Source of the DNA: Adiantum capillus-veneris
Lineage: Eukaryota; Streptophyta; Polypodiopsida; Polypodiales; Pteridaceae
Direction: 5' to 3'
Assembly (NCBI GenBank): GCA_014529385.2
Contig: CM043953.1
Coordinates: 92,000,842 to 92,060,841, forward strand
Length of the DNA stretch: 60,000 bases
Position numbers and translations under genes: made by a program. The notes beneath the pieces are model-generated. The model did not search any database and was not told the origin of the DNA. It saw only the letters and a list, made by a program, of their open reading frames with translations. Below, piece by piece: positions 23,353 through 33,200 of the stretch (its first letter is position 1; each line of letters begins with the position of its first letter).

Positions 23353-25014
23353 CTAAGGTCGTCCTAAAATAAGGGGGTATCCTTCTCCCTTTACTGGCAT
23401 CACATAAGCATCAACCTCTGTAGTGATTCCAAAAACAGAAACTCTCAAAGCTTTCACTACACCCACACAAGTGACAGAGACATTATTGGCCATTTTTGCC
23501 CTAAAGTTTGATGATTCCATTACCTCTAAACCCAATTGATGCATTAGCTTTTCTGTCATGACACAAACCTCTGCTCCACTGTCAATGTAAGTTTTTGGAA
23601 TCCGTTGTCCCTTGATTTGAGCCTCCACCAAAGGCACTATATCCTTGAGACCATATGCTTTGATTACACTTACTAGCTTACTTTGCTTTGCCCTCGTGCT
23701 CACCATTTTTGACCATTGTCGTCGAAGCTTTGGGGAGATATGAAGTAGTTGTGGCCAAGTAATCTTTGGTCCTTGAAAACTCACATCAGCTGTCAAGTCA
23801 TAAGGTTGTGTCCGAGATCCCATAGGGAAATCAGAGATGTCAATTTGAGACCTAGTACGGGTCTTTCTCTTCTTGGCTTCATCTTTAGTTGCGCGAGATG
23901 TACTTGCTTCATTGCTTGCATCCTTGCTTGTTTCTTTACCTACTTCATCTTGGACACGCACACGTTTGATAGGCATTGTAGCCACTTCATCTATCTTCAT
24001 CTTCCCTTTAGCTATTTCTTCCTGGTTGCTTCTGCCCTTGAGGACCTCCTCCATCCTTATGATGCTCACATTTGGTTGAGTAGCAGGGGCTTGAGATTGA
24101 GCACGAGGTGGCTGCAAAATTTGAGGTTGCGGTTGCTCTTGTGCTTGAGCTCTAGCACGGGGAGGACTTACTTGTTGTCGAGGACCTCTGACATGGTAGT
24201 CATATCTTCTGGGATGAGGGCAATTATACATGCCGTGGCCATTTTCCCCACAATTGTCACACAACATTTCCCTTGCTTGACGTCGCATTGGTGGCCGATT
24301 CCCACCATTTCCCTCAATAGGCCTTCTTGCACCCTGCACAAGATTTACTCTCAACCCCTCTAGCTGGTTTGTGAGATTGTTTATTTGTTGGAGCATATCT
24401 TCTTGTTGACCTCTATTGAGGTCTGGTGCATTAGGCACATTTGGAGGTATGTGAGAAGCTTCCATAGTTGTGATATTGCCTCCCAAAGCTAGCTGGCCAG
24501 CTTGGGCTTGATAGAGAATCTTTCTATTCTTTTCCCTAGCAATTCTTAAGGCATCTTCAAAAGCATTTGGAAATTTGCTCTTTACCTTCTCCCTTAGCAA
24601 GGGGTACAAACCTGAGATAAATTGATCCTTTTGGAGGCAATTGGGAGCTCGCTCACCAGGGTTTAGTGAGTCTGACCATTGCCCCCAAAGTTTCAGAAAA
24701 CCTTCCTCATAGGTTGCATAACCATGAGGGTCAACTTGATGAAGGGCCAGAAGCCGTTGCCATAATTCTTCTGCCGAATTGGCTCGTTGAAATCTTCGTA
24801 GGAAAGCCGCCTTCAATCCCTCCCAATCAATTCTTTGGGTTGGATCTAGAGCCTGGAACCATACCCTAGCTTCTTCTTTGAGCACCAAAGGAAAAGCTCT
24901 CAATTTCAATGCTTCGTCATCCCTCCCAGAGACAAGGAAAGCCATCTCCAAGTTATCCACAAAATCCCCAGCATTTTCCCCACTACGCCCAAAAAAATTT
25001 GGGAAATCCATCAT
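23353..25014 (-). pseudogene. Gypsy-3 gag-protease
   Basis: The start is the ATG at 25014 (MMDFPNFFGRSGENAGDF); codons upstream in frame lack an ATG and overlap the extra ORF. There is a gag core with WFQALDPTQRIDWEGLKAAF and ELWQRLLALHQ. An intact CCHC knuckle, CDNCGENGHGMYNC, is at about residues 252-265. A long basic linker follows, then an aspartic protease with TYIDSGAEVCVM (DSG about 478-480) and the GYPLILGRP flap-region motif. It ends at TAG 23353-23355, where gypsy-2 has Trp, so gag-protease is complete but pol is cut off. The first 553 codons are otherwise open. Confidence 0.93.
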
Positions 25015-25034
25015 AAAAATGGGTTGCCTTCCTC

Positions 25035-26003
25035 TCAATACAGCACAAAGATGAAAACGTCTAGGCCCAAATCATATCTTATTAAGGGTAGAATAAATGG
25101 ATTGATAGATGCATTAATCTCAGCTAGACGACGAGGGCCTAGTAAGTTCCTTATGATGTTTTGGAACCTAAGCTTTGTGCTAACTATTATATGCACAGTT
25201 TGTCTAGCAAGAGGTTGGAAAGGTCCATATAAATCCCTATGATTCATGGGGTATGCTTAAAGCAAGATGAAGATGTTAACATCACAAGATACATTATACT
25301 CCAAAATAGGAAATATTATAGGGTCAGGGGACAACAATATCTCTCTCAACCTCTCAGCTCCAAAATAGAAGACCAATCTTTGTTGGAAAAAAATCTTTCT
25401 ATCAATGCGCACATTCACCCTAACATTCTGAACTGATTGAAAGTTGTAGAAAATGGGATTATTCATTGGTGCATTAAATACAAACTTCCATGAAGCACTT
25501 CATTGAATTTGAGCTCTCTTGGATCCCACCATTTGAGAGATGCGAAGAATTTGCTCACCATTGATTAGCCTAGCTTTGGTGTGACCATCTTCAGCTTTGA
25601 AGAGTTCATAGGGTTCGATGGCTACCCTCTCAACCACCTTGAGCCTTCTTGCTAGTAGTAGTTGGAGTGCATCACCATATGTAGCCTCTTGACAAGACCG
25701 CACCCCATTGATGTGTAGCTCCCCCTCCAAAAACTTGTTAATACCCGAGTGTGAGAGTGCTTTCACCACCTGAAGTCGAGGCTTCAAAGGAAGTGTCTTC
25801 ACACTAGCCACAAAGCACTCAACACAGTTTTTTGACCTAGGGACTTGATGACTACAAGATTTTCCTTGAAGCAAAGAAGGGTGTGTGTAGTTAACTCTCT
25901 TTACCCGCATACGTGCCGTTTGTCGATAAAGACGCTTCTTTTCTCGAGCTTCTTGGGGAGACCATAGTGGAAGTCTCGGAGAATTTGATGGATCTTCCTT
26001 CAT
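25035..26003 (-). pseudogene. Extra ORF of gypsy-3 upstream of gag, with tandem unknown domain
   Basis: It starts at ATG 26003, 28 bp after the primer site. Three open segments, 26003-25500 (167 codons), 25466-25257 and 25247-25035 (69 and 70 codons), lie in one frame separated by TGA (25500-25502) and TAA (25257-25259), so the ancestral product was about 322 residues. The N-part is basic with a lone KNCVECF. The two C-terminal segments resemble each other: GAERLREILLSPDP against GPRRLAEINASINP, then FPILEYNVSCDVNIFILL against LPLIRYDLGLDVFIFVLY, each opening with PMN. Gag follows in another frame 20 bp later. No known family recognised. Confidence 0.7.
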
Positions 26004-26030
26004 AGGATTGACAGAGTGCTGCTTGAGAAC

Positions 26031-26048
26031 TCCTCAGTGGGGGCACCA
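26031..26048 (-). promoter_or_regulatory. Primer-binding site of gypsy-3
   Basis: On the reverse strand TGGTGCCCCCACTGAGGA begins five bases after the 5' LTR end. It is identical to the gypsy-2 site. Confidence 0.85.
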
Positions 26049-26053
26049 AATTA

Positions 26054-26168
26054 TGACGAAGGAAATTTGGAATGGCGGCCTCTACACCAAAACAAACTCC
26101 ATTGCGCCACAAGGGAAATGAGATAAGGGCACCACCTAGTCTTGGAAGCGTGGGCTAGGACCGCTACA

Positions 26169-26246
<78 letters not shown>

Positions 26247-27538
26247 ACTATGAATGAAGCATTAACCTTAGTGTGTGTACAAGGAATGGATGACTTCAAA
26301 CACTCCCAACACAAATAGCATGTAGATTACCAAACAACCACTCAAGGATTAGCCAAGATCACATCAAGCACTCTCACACATATATAAAAGATTTCTCTTA
26401 ATTAACATAAGTAAGAGAAGGAGAGGTTACTAGCATGAAACAATTTTCACTCTAGAATGTGCAAGAATAGAGTGAATGAATGAACTTATGGGCTCATGGT
26501 GAGTGATACAAAGACTCAATGGGGCTGAGGGAGGCTTGAAATTACAAAGGGGAAGGCCTCTTTATATAGGAAAGAGAGTGATTAGGAGTGAGGTTAAGAT
26601 CCAAGTGTAATTTGTACAAATGAAGCTTGATTAGGGACATTCAACCAATGAAGAAGCTCCTTCCAAGTGATTTGTTGACCAATTAGCTCCATCATCACTT
26701 GTGTTGTCTTCACTCCTTCCTCCATAGCTTGAGTCCAAGAGCTTCCTTATTTTAAAATGTAAAGAATCTACATAAAATCAATACATATCTAGTAATAATA
26801 GAAAGGGGTTGAATGAGAACTTATGAATTACAACAAGATTAAGCATGACTTGAGAGGTGATTAGAAGAGGAATTTTGATGGGTTTTTGAGCTTGAGAGAG
26901 AGGAGGAAGGAGAGGAGGGTGAGAAGACTAATGGCTGATTTTTAGAGAAGGTCTCAATGTGGAAAAGGAAGGGTGTGTGTGTGTGTAAAGGTAGAGGGGG
27001 TGGTCTCCACCACAGTTGAAAAAATTGGCGTCCGCCATTTTGGCCATATCTTCTAGACCGTAGATGCAAAAATTATAAAAAAAATATGGCCAGAATCTCC
27101 AGCTCATCAGCTACAACTTTGATGAAGACAACGTTTCTTGGATCGGAGTGGAAGTAGTTTTTAAAAATTCAGCAAAATCATGTGTCTGGTTCCTTCCTTT
27201 ACCAAGTCTTCCACTTGGGTCCCATTTGTTTGAATCATCATATGGCTCCAAAGCCATGATGATATGAGCCACTCATGACCCTTGAATCATGGGTGCATGG
27301 CTCCACAACCACATCATATCTTTTCTTTTCACATTTACATATTTTCCCTTCCCTTTACCACTAGGTTCTCCCTCTACCTTTCACCTCCGGTGAACTAGTC
27401 AAGAAAAAATTCCTATCAAATCATTTTTTTTAAATTTTTCCAAGAGGTTGTTCTCACTCTTTCTTTTATTGTAAACCTCTAGAAGCAAGGAAAACCAACA
27501 AAATATAATAAACAGAACTTTGTGATAGGCTCGGATCA
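26054..27538 (-). repeat. 5' LTR of gypsy-3 with promoter
   Basis: 1485 bp. It is longer than the other LTR mainly because the (AG)n run is longer (26172-26244). TATATAAA occurs on the reverse strand at 26561-26568. The visible differences from 18345-19817 are about six single-base changes, for example near 26346 and 26445. Confidence 0.95.
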
Positions 27539-27542
27539 ATGG

Positions 27543-29930
27543 TACAATGCACTTCCACAAGCAACCAAGGATGACTGGGAACCCTTAAAAACCGCTTTTA
27601 AGAGGCGCTTTGGGGGAGGTACCACTTCAGAAAAGTTGTGGGACAAGTTGAGAGACTTGAAGCAGGAGGGTCTTTTAGAATATGCCACCTATGAGTCCAA
27701 ATTTGTGGATTTGTGGGAACGGTGGGTTGAGTCACTGGCAAGGGGGGAAGCTGCACCTGATTTCCTAAAAAAAGATCGGTTCATGCATGGCTTATGGCCG
27801 CTTCTCAAGGAGAAGGTGAAAGGTAGATTCCCGGCTACGTACGAGTTAGCCGTTGAGATTGCTCGCCTTAAGGACAAGAAGCTGCGAATGAAAGCCAAAG
27901 AAACCGAGTCAACAGGAACAACAACATCACGTCGACCAGCATCTACGGCAACCACCATTCCACGACCACCACCGGCTCTTGGGGTAAGAGATGACCAACA
28001 AGATATGTTGGCCCATATTACTGACCAACTGCAGAATTTGTCTGTCCACTTAATACAACAAGGGAGGAGTCAAGAAAGAGATCAAGACCCTGGAAGAGCA
28101 CAACGACAAAACAGGGAGTATCATCGCTACAACTGCGGAGAAGACGGTCACGGTATGTACTACTGTCCCAAACCACGACAAAACTATAATAGAGGAGGTA
28201 GGAGGAACCAATTGTCACCCCCTAGATAAAGAACACCCCCACCCCGAGCACCAACCCCACCAACACAAATTCTACGTCCACCCCAGACACCACTACAAGC
28301 ATCCATTCCACCTCTTCCACCAGCCCCACCACCTGATCGCCCTGTAAACATCATAAGGCTAGAAGAGAAAGGAAAAGCCGTAGTAGTGGATCCACCCAGA
28401 GCAAAGGAGAGGGACAAGGGTAAGGAGAAGGTAACCTTTTTAGAACCACTTGAGGCCATGACTGTGAAAAGAGCTAGGAGGAAGAAGGCTACACAATCAG
28501 ATGATGAGAGAAGCATGAGAGGAGAAACTAGCAAGAGGCCATCCAGGCCACGACGGAAATTGGGCATCACCGACTTCCAGCTAGGGGAAAGTTCTAAGCC
28601 CTATGATCTAACATTGGATGTGGCAGAGCAAGGACCGAAGATTACATGGCCACAACTGCTACATCTTGTACCTAAAGTAAGGCGACAATGGTCTAAAATG
28701 GTAAGTACAAGACGCTCCAAAACAAAGGTAGCCGGAGCAATTTCGGGATGCAACATGGATGACATCCTTCCAATTGTCGACGTAAACATAAAAGGAAAGA
28801 GTGTTGGAAACACCTACATTGATGGAGGTGCACAAATCTGTGTAATGAGCGAAGCTATGATGCTTTGATTAGGGCTCGAGGTTGACAGGCCTTCTCCATG
28901 CAAGGCAAAGATGGGAAACAACGCAAAAGTAAAGTGTGTGGGTGTGGTAAGTGCCGTGAAAATCAAAGCTTTCAACACTGAGGTAGAGGTAGATGTTTTT
29001 GTAATGCCTACTAAGGGGGAGGGCTATCCACTAATTTTGGGAAGGCCATGGTTGATGGCCATGAAGGCAAAACAGGACTGGGGTACTGGCCTTCTACGCA
29101 TGACCGGTAAGAAAGGGGAGACAATCTACTACGACATGAGGATTGGCAAGCAGAAGCAAATGAATCTGGAAACATCGGCAGATGAAACCACTAGCGAATC
29201 TTCCAATTCTGAGGAGGAGACCACATCCACCGACGAAAGTGACAGTTCCATTGATGTGATGGGTATCATTATGAAGGATCCACAAAGGGTAAGCACAACT
29301 GGTGATCCATCACCAAAAGGGCAACCCAATGAAGAGGAGAGCAAATCACCTGGCCTAGGAGGAAGTAGGTTGAAGGGTATGTTGTCTACGGAATTAACAC
29401 TTGAGGAGAAAGATAGTTTTTTGCAAATGTTGATGGGATTTCCTAACTTGTTCATTGACAACTATGAAAGAATCACAGGCATTACAGTGGTGGAACATCA
29501 TATTAAGCTGAAGGAAGGGGTAAAACCAGTTGTGCAAAAGCTACGACGAATGGGGGTCATACAAGAAAAGGCACTCTTGGCCGAGGTAAGGAAACTGCTG
29601 GAGGCGGGATTCATCTATCCTGTAGAAAACTCAGAATGGGTGTCACCCGTAGTGGTGACGCCTAAAAAGAATGGTAAGTGGAGGGTCTGTGTTGACTACA
29701 AACCACTAAATGCAGCTACAAAGAGAGACCACTTTCCTCTCCCTTTTTTGGATGAAATTCTGAATGAAGTAGCGGGTTTTGAATGCTATACCGTCTGTGA
29801 TGGTTATTCTGGATACTTTCAAATACGCATAGCCTTGGAAGATCAGCTAAAAACCACTTTTATCACGCCATGGGGTTGTTTTGCCATTTGGTCTAATGCA
29901 CCTGCCACATTCCAAAGATATGTCACATAT
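27543..29930 (+). pseudogene. Gypsy-2 gag-protease-RT (between the two nested insertions)
   Basis: It continues from 18344. The gag core (LKTAFKRRFGGGTTSEKLWD, 27585-27645) is followed by a knuckle reading RYNCGEDGHGMYYC near 28122-28167, with Arg in place of the first Cys. A proline-rich and basic linker comes next, then a protease with TYIDGGAQICVM (about 28815; DGG where DSG is usual), GYPLILGRPW, an acidic serine-rich spacer, and the RT start (VCVDYKPLNAATKRDHFPLP). One frame runs through, with TAA at 28227 and TGA at 28866. At about 29880 the RT reads FAIWSNAPA where gypsy-3 has FAFRVMPFGLTNAPA: six codons including MPFGL are gone. Copia-2 follows at 29931. Confidence 0.93.
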
Positions 29931-30157
29931 TGTTGGAATTAGGGTTGCAGAGAAACACACACAGCTTGGAGAAGACGAAGGAAGCTCAAGGTACACAATA
30001 GAGAGTGTATTCCTTAGTGTGCAATGGAAAGATAGATAGCCCTAGAGTGATGGGCGTATATACAATGCACGGGGGAAAAAACCTCCTAAAGAGGGAAAAA
30101 ATGCCCCGGCGGTCCTAGTGTGTTCACACACATCACTACCACATGTATATGGTAACA
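29931..30157 (-). repeat. 3' LTR of copia-2
   Basis: 227 bp, TGTTAC...CAACA in element orientation. I see no base difference from 34882-35108. A TATA-like TGTATATACG is on the reverse strand at about 30055-30065. Confidence 0.97.
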
Positions 30158-30170
30158 AATCCCCCCTGGA
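30158..30170 (-). promoter_or_regulatory. Polypurine tract of copia-2
   Basis: On the element strand TCCAGGGGGGATT immediately precedes the 3' LTR. The gag-pol stop is 62 bp upstream. Confidence 0.85.
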
Positions 30171-30232
30171 GTGATGCGGTGAACGAGAGCTGGCACATGA
30201 GTAAAGGGAAGTGCCATGCCCTGAGGACAGGA

Positions 30233-33200
30233 TCAGTCCACAAAGGGGAGTAAGCCCAAAGCTTTGCGGAAAGCTTCAAGCTTCTCACGAGACAATGCCT
30301 TTGTGAAAAGATCTGCAAGGTTGTCCTGTGTTGGCACATAAGCCAAGCTGATCTCTCCTGCTGAGAGCCTCTCCCTGACATAGTGGTAATGCACCTCAAT
30401 GTGCTTTGTGCGAGCATGAAAAACTGGGTTCCTCGCAACTTCCAATGCGCTCTGACTGTCAGTGTAGATAGTGTTGGCAGTGTCCTGTCCAACACCCAAG
30501 TCAGCCATAAGGCGTCTGAGCCATACACACTCAACCGTAGCTGTGAAGACTGCCCTGTACTCAGCCTCACAACTCGAAGTGGCCACAGTAGGTTGCTTCT
30601 TGCTCAACCATGATATACATGAACTGCCAAGCATGAAGCAAAAACCACTTGTGGACACTCGCGTGTCAAAACAACCAGCCCAATCTGAGTCCGAAAAAGC
30701 ATGTAAGTCTGGCGGCAATGATCCCCCCTTGGGATAAAACAAGCCAAGATGTAAAGTGCCACTAAGGTAGCGGAAAATCCTCTTGACAGCCTGCCAATGC
30801 TTAGACCCTGGGCTATGCATAAATCTGCTGACCTGCGAGACTGCAAACTGAATATCTGGCCTCGTGTTGCATACATAAATGAGGCAGCCAACAGCAGTTT
30901 GGTAAAGAGTGACATCAGCAGGATCGCCAGCATCATGTAGACTCAACTTCAAACCTGTTTCCATGGGAGTGGCAATAGGTTTGCAATCCTCAAGTCCAAA
31001 CTTACATAGCAATGTCTCTATGTAACTTTTCTGACACAAGGCAATACCACCATCACACTGCTTAAACTGTATACCCAAGTAATGATGCAACAGCCCCAAA
31101 TCTTTCATCTTGAAAGTAGCATTCAAATCAGCCTTAAATTCAGCAATATGTCTCTCATTTGGTCCAGTGATCAGCAAATCATCAACATAAAGAACCACAA
31201 TGAGAAATACATCATCCTCACGCTTTACATACAATGTGCTTTCTGTTGGACTGTTACGAAAGCCTCGTTTAACCAAATGAGTGTCAGCTTTCTCATACCA
31301 AGCACGAGGAGATTGCTTCAACCCATACAAAGCCTTCTTACATTTGCACACTTTGTCCTCTTGTCCTTTTATGACAAAACCGCGAGGCTGCGTTACATAA
31401 ACTTCCTCAAATATGTCACCATTCAAGAAAGCAGTAACAATGTCTGATTGATGTACATCCCAACCAAAATGAGCTGCCAATGCACATAGAAAATGCACAG
31501 TAGTCATACGACAAGTGGGAGCAAAAGTCTCTTCATAATCTATGCCTTTTTGTTGTGCATAACCCTTTGCAACAAGTCGAGCCTTATGGCGATCGATCTC
31601 ACCATCCGGCTTGCGTTTCAACTTGTAAACCCACTTGGTACCAATGGCCTTTTTGCCAGGAGGCAAATCACATAAAGTCCATGTGTCATTCTCTATAAGT
31701 GCATCATATTCTGATTTCATGGCAGCAATCCAATTTTCTGAATTCTGTGCTTCATCAAAAGACAGAGGCTCCTCAACATCATGTAAACTAGACACAGCCA
31801 AAGCATAACAATCTGATGCATAAGATGCATGGCGAGAGCCTGAACGAGTACGACTAGATAAAGGTGCATCCAATTTACTGTCACGCAAAGTGTGCACCAG
31901 CCATTTTGGCATACCTCTAGCCTGCTCATTTTCAGCCCTTTCCTCATCAAGTACATCATGTACATCTGCATCAGTAATAGGCTGTTCTAAAACATTTTCA
32001 GAAACCCCCATAGGCTGTACATTTGCCTCATTGGAACTTACATTCGTATTTCCACCACTGAAAAGAGGCAACAAAGTGTCATAAATGTCCTGTGAGCTTA
32101 CATTACTGTCTCTAGTACATGACAGCAAGGGTTGAACAGAATCTTCCACAAACACTACATCCCGTGAAACCAAAATACGTTTTGTTTGCGGATGATACAA
32201 CCTGTAACCTTTGCTTTCAGCACTATAACCAACAAAAATACATTTGACAGCCTTATCATCCAATTTTCTGCGCTGCACTTGTGGCACCAAAGCATATGCC
32301 AAACAGCCAAAAACACGCATGTGCTCAATAGAAGGTTTTCTATCATGCCATGCTTCATATGGAGTAATAGACTGCAAAGCTTTCGTAGGACACCTGTTAA
32401 GTACATAAGTGGCACACATGATGGCCTCAAGCCAAAAAGAATGCGGCAAAGCTTGACTTTTGACCATACATCGTGCCATTTCCGTTAGTGACCTGTTTTT
32501 CCTCTCAGCAACACCATTTTGCTGAGGTGTATAAGGCACTGTACATTGGTGTTTTATCCCACGACTAGCCAGAAATGCATTAAATTCATGAGACATATAC
32601 TCCCCCCCTCGATCGGAACGGAGGGTGCCCATAGTACATTTTGAGACATTTTCAGCCATAGCCAAAAATTGTTTGAAGCACATAAAAACTTCGGACTTCG
32701 CTTTAAGCGGAAATACCCACGCATGCCTGGAGTAATCATCAATGAAAGTCACGAAGTACAGGTAATTGCCCAAGGACGGAGTTTGCATGGGCCCACAAAC
32801 GTCACTATGCACAAGCTGCAACCTGCATGTGGCCCTAACTGAACCATCCTTTGGAAACTTAGAACGCTGCATTTTACCCAGAATACAGCCTTCACAAACA
32901 TGTTTGATAGGTGCTTCAAGAGACGGCAAAGAAGCAACCATATCAGATTTCTGCAAACGCAGCAAACTGGCAAAATTCAGATGACCAAAACGTGCATGCC
33001 AAAGTTTTGCATCTGAAATAGCCCTTGAATCTGCAACAGCATTTGCAAAATTTTGTCCACACTTGTCATACAAAGTGAGCTTATACAGCCCACGGCACAA
33101 AAGCCCAGATGCAACAATTTCATCACCAAAACTGAGATCATGAACTGTACATCTGTCATCCACAAATTTGACTACAAGTCCAAGTCTAGCAAGTGCGGAT

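Larger units (their letters stand above)
18345..27538 (-). mobile_element. Gypsy-3: full-length Tat-like Ty3/gypsy element nested in gypsy-2 gag
   Basis: The element is on the reverse strand. Its LTRs are 26054-27538 (5') and 18345-19817 (3'), both with TGATCC...CGTCA termini in element orientation. They differ by about six substitutions plus (AG)n length. The target duplication is ATGG (18341-18344 and 27539-27542). Order: LTR, primer site, extra ORF, gag-protease, RT, RNase H, second RNase H, integrase, PPT, LTR; total 9194 bp. Coding is broken by TAG at 23353-23355, a frameshift near 22575, TAA at 22094-22096 and TAG at 20459-20461. It is related to gypsy-2 but not the same family, since the LTRs are unlike. 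Confidence 0.97.

Noticed and set aside
25038-25040. Alternative start for gypsy-3 gag at 25038
   Set aside because: The codon is TTG, and the extra ORF ends here; the first ATG in frame is at 25014.
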